Positions 8,603-18,096 are shown, counted from the stretch's first letter. The stretch: DNA of 34,368 nucleotides from an uncultured Clostridium sp. (GCA_934717555.1 CAKUYY010000010.1:1-34368); one strand, 5' to 3'. Program-made: numbers and translations. The notes: generated from the sequence alone by a model not told the origin.

Positions 8603-8632
8603 TTGATTCCATTTTAGAGAATGTGATATAAT
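8603..8632 (+). promoter_or_regulatory. Sigma-A promoter for typA
   Basis: TTGATT (8603-8608), an 18-base spacer and a perfect TATAAT (8627-8632), 36 bases before the typA ATG. Confidence 0.7.
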
Positions 8633-8668
8633 TAAAAATCGGTAAATTGCGAAAAAAGAGGTATTTAA

Positions 8669-10489
8669 ATGGATTCGAGAGAAAATTTAAGAAATATTGC
8701 GATTATTGCCCACGTTGACCATGGAAAAACTACTTTGGTAGATCAGCTGTTGCGCCAAAGCGGTGTATTTCGCGTCAACGAAGAGGTGGCGGAGCGGGTT
8801 ATGGATTCCAACGATCTGGAGCGGGAACGCGGTATTACCATCCTGTCCAAAAATACAGCTGTTATGTACCAGGACACTAAGATTAATATCGTAGACACTC
8901 CAGGCCACGCTGATTTTGGTGGGGAAGTAGAGCGCATCCTGATGATGGTAGACGGTGTTCTGCTTTTGGTAGATGCTTTTGAGGGCTGTATGCCGCAGAC
9001 GCGCTTTGTACTGAAAAAAGCGTTGGGGCTTGGGAAAAAGCCTGTTGTTGTGGTCAATAAAGTGGACCGCCCCGGAGCCCGGCCAAAAGAAGTGGTAGAT
9101 GAGGTTCTGGATCTTTTCATTGAACTGGGTGCTGATGACGACCAACTGGAATTCCCGGTGGTTTATGCTTCCGGGCGCGACGGATACGCTACCAATGACC
9201 CCGATCAGCCAGGGACAGATATGACCCCGTTATTTGAAGCGATCTTGAAATATGTCCCTGCTCCTACAGGGGAAATGAACGGTCCTTTGCAGATTTTGTT
9301 TTCCAATATTGATTATGACGATTATGTGGGAAGAATCGGGATTGGACGTGTAGAGCGCGGAAGCGTTACCACAGGCCAGCCGATTGTTCTGTGCCAGCAC
9401 GATGGAACGACCCGTAACGCTAGGGTGACAAAGCTCTATCAGTTTGAGGGACTGAAACGTGTGGAGACCAAAAAGGCGGAACTGGGGGACCTGGTGGCGG
9501 TATCGGGGATCGCGGACTTGAACATTGGGGAAACCGCCTGCGCTCCAGATTGCATAGAACCCCTTCCTTTTGTTAAGATTGACGAGCCGACAGTATCCAT
9601 GATGTTTATGGTCAATAACAGCCCCTTTGCCGGACGGGAAGGAAAGTTTGTTACTTCCCGTAATATTCGTGACCGCTTATTTAAAGAAGTGGAGACCAAT
9701 GTGGCAATGAGGGTGGAGGAAACAGAGTCCGCCGATACCTTTAAGGTATCCGGTCGCGGGGAGCTTCATCTGTCCATTTTGATAGAGACTATGCGCCGCC
9801 AGAATTTTGAATTTCAGGTATCCCGGCCCCAGGTCATTATGAAACACATAGACGGCAAGTTGTGTGAACCCATTGAGCTGTTGATGATCGAAGTTCCCGA
9901 TAATTATGTTGGGGCTATTATGGAAAAGTTGGGAACCCGGAAAGCGGAACTCATCAATATGGGGACCCGCGATACGGGAACCACCCACTTGGAATTCCGT
10001 ATTCCTGCGCGCGGACTGATGGGATACCGTTCGGAATTTTTGACAGATACCAATGGGAACGGCATTATGAATCATGTATTTGAGGGATATGAGCCTTATA
10101 AGGGAGATATCCAGCAACGCCAGCAGGGTTCCCTCATTGCCCATGAGACAGGGGAAACCACAGGATATGGCCTATGGGGGGCACAGGACAGAGGACGTTT
10201 GTTTATCGGTCCGGGTGTTCCAGTCTATGAGGGCATGATTGTAGGGGCCAGTCCAAAGTCTGAGGATATCGTGGTAAACGTCTGCAAGAAAAAGCATGTC
10301 ACCAATACCCGTGCTTCCGGATCGGATGAGGCGTTGAAATTAACTCCTCCCAGTATTATGAGTTTGGAACAATCCTTAGAGTTTATTACAGATGATGAAT
10401 TGGTGGAAGTTACGCCCAAAAGTATTCGCTTGCGTAAAATGATCCTGAGTAAGGAACAGCGAATGAAAAAGCAGGCGCGTTCTAAGTAA
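8669..10489 (+). CDS. typA: Ribosome-associated GTPase TypA/BipA
   Basis: 606 residues, the normal length for the family. TypA is a translational GTPase of the EF-G/LepA group that binds 70S ribosomes and helps 50S assembly and stress adaptation. All G motifs are visible: G1 AHVDHGKTT, G2 RGITI, G3 DTPGHADFGGEVERI, G4 VNKVDRPGARP and G5 YASGRDGYA. Domain II, the EF-G-like domains III and V (SGRGELHLSILIETMRR, PARGLMGYRSEF) and the TypA-specific C-terminal region (VHVN-like VVNVCKKKHVTNTRASGSDEAL) all follow. It has its own promoter. A hairpin follows the stop, before the exonuclease gene. Confidence 0.97.
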   Translation: MDSRENLRNIAIIAHVDHGKTTLVDQLLRQSGVFRVNEEVAERVMDSNDLERERGITILSKNTAVMYQDTKINIVDTPGHADFGGEVERILMMVDGVLLLVDAFEGCMPQTRFVLKKALGLGKKPVVVVNKVDRPGARPKEVVDEVLDLFIELGADDDQLEFPVVYASGRDGYATNDPDQPGTDMTPLFEAILKYVPAPTGEMNGPLQILFSNIDYDDYVGRIGIGRVERGSVTTGQPIVLCQHDGTTRNARVTKLYQFEGLKRVETKKAELGDLVAVSGIADLNIGETACAPDCIEPLPFVKIDEPTVSMMFMVNNSPFAGREGKFVTSRNIRDRLFKEVETNVAMRVEETESADTFKVSGRGELHLSILIETMRRQNFEFQVSRPQVIMKHIDGKLCEPIELLMIEVPDNYVGAIMEKLGTRKAELINMGTRDTGTTHLEFRIPARGLMGYRSEFLTDTNGNGIMNHVFEGYEPYKGDIQQRQQGSLIAHETGETTGYGLWGAQDRGRLFIGPGVPVYEGMIVGASPKSEDIVVNVCKKKHVTNTRASGSDEALKLTPPSIMSLEQSLEFITDDELVEVTPKSIRLRKMILSKEQRMKKQARSK

Positions 10490-10541
10490 AGGATAAAGGG
10501 TTTTCAGAAAAGATTTTATTCAAATTAAATGTACAGAAAGG

Positions 10542-10583
10542 CTGCTGCGGTTGCATATGTTTGCAACTGACAGCAGGCTTTTC
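10542..10583 (+). terminator. Hairpin between typA and the exonuclease gene
   Basis: CTGCTG...GTTGCA (10542-10555) pairs with TGCAAC...CAGCAG (10562-10576) around a TATGTT loop, followed by GCTTTTCCCTT. The stem is good but the T-run is short, so it may be a partial terminator or attenuator. Confidence 0.5.
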
Positions 10584-10646
10584 CCTTATCATGGGATAGA
10601 TAGCTGTTTTAGAAATTTTGCCATAAAAAATAGTGGGAGCAGCTCG

Positions 10647-11531
10647 ATGAAATATGTAATTCTTGACTTGGAGTGGAATGGAACCTTCCATAAAAAATGG
10701 AAAACCTTCTTTAATGAGATCATAGAGTTTGGTGCGGTAAAAGCGGACGATGAAATGCACCTTTTAGATACTTTTTCTTGTGTAGTACAACCGCAGGTCG
10801 GAAAAAAATTGAGTGGAAAAGTCAAGAAACTGACCAATATCACAGAGGAAGAGTTGGAACAGGGAATACCGTTTCCCCTTGCCTTAAAGAGATTTAAGGA
10901 ATTTTTACAGGATGCTGTATTGATGACATGGGGGACTTCGGATATTCTGACGCTGATGGAAAATTGCCGTTGTTATATGGACCAAAGCCAAATTCCATTT
11001 TTGAAAAAATATGTGGATTTGCAGGTCTATTGCCAGGACAGATTACATTATGATACTGGAAAACAGATGGGGTTGAGTACAGCTGCACAGAAACTGGGAA
11101 TCAGTGAAGAGGGAATGGAACACCATCGGGCGTTGGACGATAGTCTACTTTCCCTGGAATGCTGTCGTCGTCTGTTTGTAAAAGAGGTATTTGAGCCGTT
11201 TATTCAAGATGCGAACAGCCAGGAATTTTATGATCGGATCAGTTTTAAAACTACCATTCTCTGTGATTTGAATAACCCCTTGGTTGATCGATCTCAAATG
11301 AACTTTTCATGTGAGATCTGTGGCAAGCCTGCTATTCAACTGACTGATTGGGAATTTAAAAGCAAGAGTTATCGTGCCCGTTTTCGGTGCCCCTGCTGCC
11401 AACAGGAGTTTTTAGGCCGGATACAGTTTAAATTAAAATATGAGGGATTACAGGTGAAGAAAAAAATTATCCCCATTGTGAAAGAAAAAGAAGAAAAGGG
11501 AGAAGAAGAGACGCTGGATCTTCTATCATAA
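10647..11531 (+). CDS. DEDDh 3'-5' exonuclease with C-terminal zinc ribbon
   Basis: 294 residues from the ATG at 10647, which has GGGAG about 8 bases upstream. An earlier in-frame start at 10551 falls inside the typA hairpin and adds residues unlike the family. Exo motif I is YVILDLEWNG (D7, E9), Exo II lies around MTWGTSDILTLMEN, and Exo III is HHRALDDSLLS with the DEDDh histidine. This is the KapD/ERI-1-like exonuclease family acting on RNA or DNA ends. The last 90 residues carry two Cys pairs (CEICGKPA and RCPCCQQEF), a probable zinc ribbon, before a lysine/glutamate-rich tail. The zinc-ribbon extension is less usual and suggests nucleic-acid or protein targeting. The substrate is unknown. 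Confidence 0.85.
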   Translation: MKYVILDLEWNGTFHKKWKTFFNEIIEFGAVKADDEMHLLDTFSCVVQPQVGKKLSGKVKKLTNITEEELEQGIPFPLALKRFKEFLQDAVLMTWGTSDILTLMENCRCYMDQSQIPFLKKYVDLQVYCQDRLHYDTGKQMGLSTAAQKLGISEEGMEHHRALDDSLLSLECCRRLFVKEVFEPFIQDANSQEFYDRISFKTTILCDLNNPLVDRSQMNFSCEICGKPAIQLTDWEFKSKSYRARFRCPCCQQEFLGRIQFKLKYEGLQVKKKIIPIVKEKEEKGEEETLDLLS

Positions 11532-11671
11532 GAGTATTCCAAGGATGACAGTCATAATAGGAGTTGGTATTATGGCTTAGCATTTCTATGGATTATAGTG
11601 GAATAGATTCAGCGTATCTTTTCTTAGGATAAAGTCAGAAGAGAAAAAAATAAAAAAATTGCAAAAAAAGC

Positions 11672-11700
11672 TTGCAAAAGAAGAAAGTTTATGATAATAT
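11672..11700 (+). promoter_or_regulatory. Candidate promoter for tRNA-Ala
   Basis: TTGCAA (11672-11677) and TAATAT (11695-11700) are separated by 17 bases and end 20 bases before the mature tRNA 5' end. The -10 match is moderate. Confidence 0.5.
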
Positions 11701-11719
11701 ATAGAAGTCGCAGACAGAC

Positions 11720-11795
11720 GGGGTATTAGCTCAGCTGGGAGAGCGCTACACTGGCAGTGTAGAGGTCAGCGGTTCGATCCCGCTATGCTCCACCA
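11720..11795 (+). tRNA. tRNA-Ala (anticodon GGC)
   Basis: 76 nt including an encoded CCA. The acceptor stem GGGGTAT pairs with ATGCTCC, including the G3:U70 wobble that marks alanine tRNAs, and the discriminator is A. The D-arm is AGCTCAGCTGGGAGAGC. The anticodon stem CTACA/TGTAG holds the loop CTGGCAG with GGC at 11753-11755. The T-stem AGCGG/CCGCT holds TTCGATC. It reads GCC and GCU codons. It is a single tRNA gene with its own promoter and two hairpins downstream. Confidence 0.98.
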
Positions 11796-11838
11796 AAAGA
11801 ACCAGTAATGATATCATTATTGGTTCTTTTTATATTTT
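11796..11838 (+). terminator. Terminator immediately after tRNA-Ala
   Basis: A near-perfect 17-bp inverted repeat (AAAGAACCAGTAATGAT at 11796-11812, partner 11813-11829) is followed by TTTATATTTTT. It begins at the base after the CCA. Confidence 0.85.
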
Positions 11839-11853
11839 TATATAATAAATCGG

Positions 11854-11884
11854 AAAGAGATGGAAAATTCCATCTCTTTTTTTA
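11854..11884 (+). terminator. Second hairpin terminator
   Basis: AAAGAGATGGAA (11854-11865) and TTCCATCTCTTT (11868-11879) form a perfect 12-bp stem followed by a run of T. It backs up the first terminator. Confidence 0.8.
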
Positions 11885-11986
11885 CATATAGCAAATATAT
11901 TTTTTAAAAATATCAAAAAATGAAAAAACACAAAGAAAAGTATTAATAATAATAAAAAATATTATATAATTTATCTATAATTTTTG

Positions 11987-12015
11987 TTGACTTTCTATTT
12001 TTGATGATATATAAT
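11987..12015 (+). promoter_or_regulatory. Strong sigma-A promoter for the GH84 gene, with a long leader
   Basis: TTGACT (11987-11992), a 17-base spacer and a perfect TATAAT (12010-12015). Transcription from here leaves a leader of about 195 bases before the TTG start at 12218. The leader is AT-rich and I see no recognised riboswitch in it. The stretch 11885-11986 upstream is very AT-rich without a clear feature. Confidence 0.7.
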
Positions 12016-12217
12016 AAATGTAATTATTCCTATATAGAAGAAAGGAGTGTGAAAAAAATTTAGAATATTTTAATAAATGACAGATTTCCAAAGTGATCTA
12101 CTGTTTTTCATGCAATTATATCTAAACTAAAAGTATGCTTTTTATCTTTTTATGATCGTGAAATAATTGGGAAAAACTGAAACACGGGAAATCTGGATCA
12201 AAAGGAGGAAAAAAAGA

Positions 12218-15200
12218 TTGAAGAAGTTTGTAAAGCGTTTACTTGGGTTGACCCTTGCGGCCTGTATGGTGATGAGCGCAACGACTGTCTCAGCGGCACG
12301 GCAAGAGTGGAGTGCAACAGAACCTGTTTCTATTTCTGCGATGGATTCTGGCGACACGAATTTAGCTTTAGGGAAAAGTGTTACGGCAAATGAAGTAGAA
12401 CCCGGGACTCGATTTACCGCTGATCTGGCTGTGGATGGCGACACCACTACCCGCTGGGCTTCAGATGCCATGAAAAATACCCCTGGAGATAAGTGGCTGC
12501 GGGTAGACTTTGGAGAAGAGATCACATTTGATACGGTTAATATTTTGTGGGAACAGCTCAATATTCTCCATTATCGTTTAGAGGTTTCCAATGATATTAG
12601 TTCGGAAGATAATTGGACAACCATCTATGAGAGTGATTCTCGCATTAGTACCAAAGATGAGAGTATTTTATTGCCTCAAGATGCGACCGGTAGATATTTG
12701 CGCGTTTATGTAACCGATTGCGATGGTGCAGAATCCAACTGGGATTCTGTTTCCATTTTTGAATTAGGTGTTTACTATTCCGGAGGAGGCAGCGAACCGG
12801 AAGAACCGACTGGAAATTATGTAGTGTATCCGGTTCCTCAAAAGGTGACGGATTCTGAAGAAACGGTACAATTGACAGATACCATTCATGTTATCAAAGA
12901 AGAGGGCATCGACACGGTTACTCAGAACCGTATCGAAGAAGTGCTGACTGAACATGGATACGCTGTAGAATACAGCAATATAGCTGTAGAAGGGGAAACC
13001 AATCTTTATATTGGTATCAATGGATCCGGAGGAGCTGCGGATACATACGATGGAATTCCCAAGGATGTTTTTACAGAAGGCGAAAATAAATATGATATGC
13101 ACGTGGTTGAGATCAATAAAAATGGGGATATCGTAATTTTAGGTAAGGATAACGATGCCGCTTTTTATGGTTTGGCCACCCTGGAGCAAGTATTGGATCA
13201 GGCGGAAGATCATACTTTAAAAGTTTCTCTTTTTGAAGATTATTCTAACCAGAAGTACCGTGGTGCGGTAGAAGGATACTATGGTTATCCTTGGTCGGTG
13301 GACGGCACGCTTAGCTGGATGGATTACGCCAAACGATATAAGATGAATATATTCCTTTATGGGCCTAAGAGTGATCCCTATCATCTGGGCAAATGGAAAG
13401 AAGAGTATCCAGTAGAATTGACAGAGGAAGAGAAAGCACATGGAGTATTATCCCAGGACGACATCCGTCAGATCACTGCCAAAGCGGCAGAGTGCAATGT
13501 AGACTTTGTATGGGTAGCACATCCAGCCATGCAAAACGGAATTAATTTTGGTTCCAATCAAACCATTGACCAAGGTGTACAGGATTTGATGGTAAAGTTT
13601 GACCATATGTATGATCTGGGTGTACGGGAATTCGGCGTATTCCTGGACGATATTCCGTATGGAAGCGCTACTGGTACAGGACATGCTTATCTGATCGACC
13701 AGGTACAGAAGAAGCTATATGAAACCTATAATACCGAAGGGACAGCGCCGGAAGATCAAATTAAGCCGTTGTTCTTTACGCCTACTTACTATACGGTTTA
13801 CGGGGCCAGCTCCAGTTATTTATCCGCTTTCCGTAATATTCATGAGGATGTAGTCATCTGCTTTACTGGTAATGACGTATTCTCGGATATCAGTAATGAG
13901 GATGCCGCCCAATATGAGGAATGGATTGGACGGGAGCCTTGTCTGTGGTGGAATTATCCGGTAAACGACAACGACGATAATGTATTTTATACCTGTCCCA
14001 TTGATTCCTTCTATTCACAGGATTCAGATATTTCTAATTTTGCAGGTATTATATCTAACCCCATGAACTTTGAAGAGGCTTCTAAAGTTGCGTTTTTTGC
14101 CATTGCGGACTATTCCTGGAATCCGGGAGCCTTTAATGCTCAGCAGAACTGGAACCACTGCTTTGATTCTATCATCCCGGATGATCCTGAGATGGCTGAA
14201 GCGCTGCAGGTGGTATATGGCTGCTTAAATAAGAGAGTAGAGCCCATGAAACTGCGCAAGCTTTATAACCAGTATAAGAGCGAAGCGGGGACAGGATCTA
14301 CGGAAGCCGCTGTGGCATTGCGCGATAAAATGGCAGAAATTATTGATTCCATTGGGAAAATTGAGACCTTAAAAGATAGTGAGAACCCAGCCTATCGTTT
14401 GCTGGTGAGTGAAGCGCAGACGAGTATGAATAAACTGTACGATATGGCGGTAACTATCAAAGGTGTGTTAAATGCTACGCTGGAAACAGATCCCCTAACG
14501 ATTTATCAGGGTTATTACAGCGCAAGATTGGCTTATGACCGCTTAAATATTGTGGAAAATCCCCGTTATGAGATGACATCGTTAGAAGGCGCGGGAGAAG
14601 AAATTACTGTGAATAAATTGAGCGCTGTGCCGTCCGATACGTATATGCGCCCCTTTGTGGATTATATTATTGGAGAATTGGATACTGTAGAACTTCCTGA
14701 TTTGGATCCCTCCTTAGCGGGAGTAAAGAGTGTTACAATCACTTCCGGCGATGATCAGGTAAAGCAGGGAGAAACCGGACAATACAGCGCATCTGTAGTA
14801 GCGGAACGCGAGGACGCAGTAGAGGTGGTTTGGAGCGTCGAGGGCAATACCGATAAGACGACCACGATTTCTTCTAATGGATTACTGACGATGGGTAAGA
14901 ATGAACTGGCCCAGGAAATCACAGTGCGTGCTACTTCCGCTTATGATCCATCCAAATCCGATACCACACAGGTGACTGTAGTGGATCGAGTTTATGAAGA
15001 TCCTACCATTCCAACCAATGTAGCCTTTAACGCTGTTGTTTTAGGGTCTACTGGAGATCCTACTGGTGTAGAGGTTCCAGAAAGAGCGCTGGATGAAAAC
15101 GAAGAAACCAAATGGTGCCCAGGCTCTAATACCAAAACCAATCAATGGATGGCGATTGACCTGGGGGCTACTAAGACCATCAGCGAGTGGAAAGTTGTGC

Positions 15201-16732
15201 ACGCTGGTTCTGAAGGTGCCGTCTATATCACAAGAGATTTTTCTTTGCAGGTTCTTAAAGATCCCAATGCTACAGAAGAACAATTGAAAGATCCAGATTA
15301 TTTAGGTAATGATAGCAATTGGCAAACCATAAAGCACATTACAAATAATAGCAATAACCTTACGGATATCACCTTTGAAGAACCGATTGAGGGACGTTAT
15401 TTCCGTCTATTTGTAGCGGACGGCGGTTCAGGCGGATATCCCGCTACCCGTATTTATGAATGGCAGATGATGGGAGTAGATACAGAGATCGTTTCTCAAA
15501 CATACAATTTGTCCGTTGATCCTGCTATTGAACATGGATCTATTCATATTGAATCCGCCCATTATCAAGCGGGGGCTCGAGTCAACCTACAAATTGTTCC
15601 AGAAGAAGGATATCAGTTAAAAGCCGGTTCCCTACAATACAACGGCAACGAGATTACTGATAACCGCTTTATCATGCCGGAAGAGGACGTGGTGATTACT
15701 GCGGAATTTGAGCTCATCTCTTCCACCGAAACCTATCAGGTTACCGTATCGGACACTGAAAACGGAGAAGTGACTGTAAATCCCGCAGAAGCGGAGGCGG
15801 GAACTGTCATTACTGTGACAGTATCTCCCGAAGAGGGCTACCGTTTGGTGGAAGGTTCCTTGAAGGCCAATGGTGTGGTTATTGAGAACAATCAGTTTAT
15901 TATGCCAGCCGAAGATGTTACCGTGACTGCGGAATTTGAAAAAATTCCGGTACAAGTGGTTACAAAAGTTCTGGAAAAGATTCTGGAAAAAGCAGAATTC
16001 TTGTGGCAAAGCGGGGCCTTGGAAAACACGATGGAAGCAGTTGTAACGGAATTCCAGAATGCAGTGGAAGCGGGAAAACAATTGTTGGCGGATCCCAGCC
16101 AGGCTACCCAGGAGCAGATCAACGACGCTACAGAGCGCCTGCTGAAAGTCATGGGTAAAGTAGACTGGAAACAAGGTGACAAGACCGTGCTGCAAGTAGC
16201 TGTAGAAATTGCCAGGGTTATTTATGAGGACATTGATCGATATGTAGAAGAAGGTAAACAGGAATTCTTGGACGCTTTGGCCAGAGGTGAGGAACTTCTC
16301 AGCAGCGGCAATGCCTGGGATGACGAGGTTCAGGAGGCCGCAGACCGTCTGATTGAAGCTATGAGCAACTTGAGAATGGCGCCAAACAAGGATATTCTCA
16401 ATGATATGATCAAGCAGGCAGGTTCCATAGACCTCTCCCTCTATACAGCCGATAGCACAGCGGCTTTAAAAGGCGCTGTGGCACAGGCTCGGGCAGTAGC
16501 AGCTGACGTTAATGCAGACCAAGGTGATATTGATGCAGCAGTGGAAAGCTTGCAGGCAGCATTAAAAGGCCTGATACTAAATCAGCCTAGCGGAGAAAAT
16601 TCTGAAACAGTCACAGTAGGAGAAGGGGCCATTCCCACCAAGACGGGAGATTCAGGTTCTTCTATGATTTTAGTAGGACTTATCGCAGCGGCCGGTGCAG
16701 TGCTGGTGCTGTCCAGAAAAAACAGGAGATAA
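12218..16732 (+). CDS. Secreted, wall-anchored GH84 beta-N-acetylglucosaminidase
   Basis: 1504 residues. The TTG at 12218 lies 9 bases after AAAGGAGG (12201-12208) and opens a signal peptide cleaved near VSA-ARQ (residue 26). Domain order: CBM32-like (F5/8 type C) 48-190; N-terminal hexosaminidase-like domain 200-340; GH84 barrel opening with R348GAVEGYYGYPWS, with the catalytic pair D477-D478 in FGVFLDDIPYG and later ISNPMNFEEASK; helical region; Ig-like Big_2 833-922; second CBM32 933-1086; two InlB-B-like beta repeats 1094-1166 and 1173-1242 (each ends FIMP-E-DV-TAEFE); FIVAR-like helical module 1248-1455; sorting signal IPTKTGD (1472-1478), hydrophobic span and RKNRR. GH84 enzymes remove terminal beta-GlcNAc by substrate-assisted catalysis. 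Host glycoproteins or mucins are the likely substrate. It has its own promoter and terminator. Confidence 0.93.
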   Translation: MKKFVKRLLGLTLAACMVMSATTVSAARQEWSATEPVSISAMDSGDTNLALGKSVTANEVEPGTRFTADLAVDGDTTTRWASDAMKNTPGDKWLRVDFGEEITFDTVNILWEQLNILHYRLEVSNDISSEDNWTTIYESDSRISTKDESILLPQDATGRYLRVYVTDCDGAESNWDSVSIFELGVYYSGGGSEPEEPTGNYVVYPVPQKVTDSEETVQLTDTIHVIKEEGIDTVTQNRIEEVLTEHGYAVEYSNIAVEGETNLYIGINGSGGAADTYDGIPKDVFTEGENKYDMHVVEINKNGDIVILGKDNDAAFYGLATLEQVLDQAEDHTLKVSLFEDYSNQKYRGAVEGYYGYPWSVDGTLSWMDYAKRYKMNIFLYGPKSDPYHLGKWKEEYPVELTEEEKAHGVLSQDDIRQITAKAAECNVDFVWVAHPAMQNGINFGSNQTIDQGVQDLMVKFDHMYDLGVREFGVFLDDIPYGSATGTGHAYLIDQVQKKLYETYNTEGTAPEDQIKPLFFTPTYYTVYGASSSYLSAFRNIHEDVVICFTGNDVFSDISNEDAAQYEEWIGREPCLWWNYPVNDNDDNVFYTCPIDSFYSQDSDISNFAGIISNPMNFEEASKVAFFAIADYSWNPGAFNAQQNWNHCFDSIIPDDPEMAEALQVVYGCLNKRVEPMKLRKLYNQYKSEAGTGSTEAAVALRDKMAEIIDSIGKIETLKDSENPAYRLLVSEAQTSMNKLYDMAVTIKGVLNATLETDPLTIYQGYYSARLAYDRLNIVENPRYEMTSLEGAGEEITVNKLSAVPSDTYMRPFVDYIIGELDTVELPDLDPSLAGVKSVTITSGDDQVKQGETGQYSASVVAEREDAVEVVWSVEGNTDKTTTISSNGLLTMGKNELAQEITVRATSAYDPSKSDTTQVTVVDRVYEDPTIPTNVAFNAVVLGSTGDPTGVEVPERALDENEETKWCPGSNTKTNQWMAIDLGATKTISEWKVVHAGSEGAVYITRDFSLQVLKDPNATEEQLKDPDYLGNDSNWQTIKHITNNSNNLTDITFEEPIEGRYFRLFVADGGSGGYPATRIYEWQMMGVDTEIVSQTYNLSVDPAIEHGSIHIESAHYQAGARVNLQIVPEEGYQLKAGSLQYNGNEITDNRFIMPEEDVVITAEFELISSTETYQVTVSDTENGEVTVNPAEAEAGTVITVTVSPEEGYRLVEGSLKANGVVIENNQFIMPAEDVTVTAEFEKIPVQVVTKVLEKILEKAEFLWQSGALENTMEAVVTEFQNAVEAGKQLLADPSQATQEQINDATERLLKVMGKVDWKQGDKTVLQVAVEIARVIYEDIDRYVEEGKQEFLDALARGEELLSSGNAWDDEVQEAADRLIEAMSNLRMAPNKDILNDMIKQAGSIDLSLYTADSTAALKGAVAQARAVAADVNADQGDIDAAVESLQAALKGLILNQPSGENSETVTVGEGAIPTKTGDSGSSMILVGLIAAAGAVLVLSRKNRR
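15955..16580 (+). repeat. FIVAR-like C-terminal module, copy 1 (in the GH84 gene)
   Basis: This segment encodes about 208 helical residues that recur with high identity at 22480-23100 in the GH85 gene. Shared runs include VDWKQGDKT, YVEEGKQEFLDALA and AMSNLRMAPNKDILNDMI, and the DNA is identical over TATGAGCAACTTGAGAATGG in both copies. It is probably a spacer that lifts the enzyme off the wall. Confidence 0.9.
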
Positions 16733-16757
16733 CAGATTATTAACTTGTATTAAAAAG

Positions 16758-16802
16758 CTTCCCTTAAGCAGAAGAATTTCTGTTTAAGGGAAGTCTTTTT
16801 TG
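16758..16802 (+). terminator. Terminator after the GH84 gene
   Basis: CTTCCCTTAA (16758-16767) and TTAAGGGAAG (16784-16793) form a 10-bp stem, with inner pairing of CAGAA with TTCTG, followed by TCTTTTTT. Confidence 0.92.
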
Positions 16803-16896
16803 TGCTTTAATTTTCTGTAAAGTATCAAGAATACGAGTAAAAAGAATGTTTATATAGAAACTCGTGCTGCTTTTTTGATGAATTTTATTTTTATAC

Positions 16897-16926
16897 TTGA
16901 CTTTGTTGAAAAAAGTATTTTATTAT
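16897..16926 (+). promoter_or_regulatory. Promoter of the AraR-type regulator
   Basis: TTGACT (16897-16902), an 18-base spacer and TATTAT (16921-16926). The -10 box lies inside the dyad at 16917-16937. Confidence 0.65.
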
Positions 16927-16937
16927 AGTAATAAAAT
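16917..16937 (+). promoter_or_regulatory. Dyad operator overlapping the regulator's -10 box
   Basis: ATTTTATTA (16917-16925), TAG, then TAATAAAAT (16929-16937) is a perfect 9-bp inverted repeat covering the -10 box. It is a natural place for autorepression by the GntR/LacI-type protein encoded 34 bases downstream. A half-site ATTTTATTAT recurs at 18255-18264 in front of the GH85 gene. Confidence 0.55.
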
Positions 16938-16970
16938 GTAGAAAGTTAATAAAAAGGTTGAGGGAAAAGT

Positions 16971-18041
16971 ATGCAGCAGGCAAAATATGTGGATATCGCC
17001 AATTGGATTGCCCAAAAGATTCATTCCGGAGAATTATTGCCGGGGGATCGCATCTGGTCGGAAAAAGAATTGATCGCTATGTTTCAAGTGAGCAGGCAGA
17101 CAGTACGGGAAGGCATTAGGCTCTTGGTGAACAAAGGGCTGGTAGAATCCAGACAGGGAAGCGGGAGTTACGTAAAATCTTTGCAGACGAAAAAGGCAGT
17201 GGCGAATCGAGTAATCGGCGTGGTTACTACCTATAGTAACCATTATATTTTTCCAGAAATTATAGGAGGAATTGAATCTGTTCTTTCACAAAACGGATAT
17301 TTTATGCAATTGGCATTTACAAAAAATAAACTGGAAAAAGAAGCCCAGATTCTTTCTGATATGTTGGAGAAAGGCATAGAGGGTTTTATTATAGAACCGT
17401 CCAAAAGCGGATTACCCTCTGCAAACCAAAATATTTATCATTTTCTTTTAGAAAATAAAATTCCCACAATTTTTATCAATGGATATATTTCAGATCTAGA
17501 AATTCCTCATGTGGGTATGGATGATTCTTTAGCCGGTTTTTTGGCAACCAGACATTTGATCGAGAATGGACACCGGGATATTTTAGGAATTTTTAAATTT
17601 GATGATATTCAAGGAAGGGCCCGATATGCGGGATATCTCAAGGCTTTGGAACAGTCTGAAATACCATTCCGGGATCAAAATGTGATATGGTATTCCACGG
17701 AATCTGTTCCATACTTATTCGAAAGAAATTCTGTGAAAGAAGCATTGAAAAATCGTACAGGTGTTATCTGTTATAACGATGAAGTGGCATGGAAATGTAT
17801 ACAGTGCAGCAAAGAAATTGGTTTGTCAGTGCCGGACAATTTGTCGGTTGTGGGAATCGATAATTCGGAAGTTTCCCAAAATTATGGGATACCGATTACT
17901 TCTGTTTCTCATCCAAAGGAAAAATTGGGTATAGCGGCGGCAAAAAAATTATTGGGAATACTTGGGGGAGAAGATATGCCAGGAAAAACAGAAGAATTTA
18001 CCCCTTTTTTGGTGGAGCGTTCCTCTGTAAAACAGAAATAA
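16971..18041 (+). CDS. AraR-type transcription regulator (GntR HTH plus LacI-type sensor)
   Basis: 356 residues. Residues about 1-70 are a GntR winged helix (IHSGELLPGDRIWSEKELIA, FQVSRQTVREGIRLLVNKG, then the wing VESRQGSGSYVK). Residues about 80-352 are a LacI/periplasmic-binding-protein type sugar sensor: IGVVTTYSNHYIFPEIIGGI, GIEGFIIEP, the GMDDSLAGFLATRHLIENGH block, VICYNDEVAW and LSVVGIDNSE. This is the AraR architecture. It lies between the GH84 and GH85 genes on the same strand, with its own promoter and terminator, so it probably controls both and senses a released sugar. The ligand is unknown, and arabinose need not be it. ATG follows GAGGG by about 6 bases. Confidence 0.9.
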   Translation: MQQAKYVDIANWIAQKIHSGELLPGDRIWSEKELIAMFQVSRQTVREGIRLLVNKGLVESRQGSGSYVKSLQTKKAVANRVIGVVTTYSNHYIFPEIIGGIESVLSQNGYFMQLAFTKNKLEKEAQILSDMLEKGIEGFIIEPSKSGLPSANQNIYHFLLENKIPTIFINGYISDLEIPHVGMDDSLAGFLATRHLIENGHRDILGIFKFDDIQGRARYAGYLKALEQSEIPFRDQNVIWYSTESVPYLFERNSVKEALKNRTGVICYNDEVAWKCIQCSKEIGLSVPDNLSVVGIDNSEVSQNYGIPITSVSHPKEKLGIAAAKKLLGILGGEDMPGKTEEFTPFLVERSSVKQK

Positions 18042-18054
18042 AATATCTTATGAT

Positions 18055-18096
18055 AAAAAGGAAAAATTTTCTTAAAAGAAAATTTTTCCTTTTTTA
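18055..18096 (+). terminator. Terminator after the AraR-type regulator
   Basis: A perfect 14-bp stem (GGAAAAATTTTCTT at 18060-18073, partner 18076-18089) with a T-run to 18094 and an A-run before it. It may work in both directions. Confidence 0.92.

Noticed and set aside
12041..12063. Leader ORF GTG-AAA-AAA-ATT-TAG behind AAAGGAG in the GH84 leader
   Set aside because: Only 1 base separates AAAGGAG from the GTG, and four codons are too few to judge. It is probably chance in an AT-rich leader.
12257..12268. Lipobox-like LAAC (Cys16) in the GH84 signal peptide
   Set aside because: Hydrophobic sequence continues to a normal signal-peptidase I site (VSA) ten residues later, and the protein already has a C-terminal wall anchor. 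This pattern is common in Clostridial type I signal peptides.
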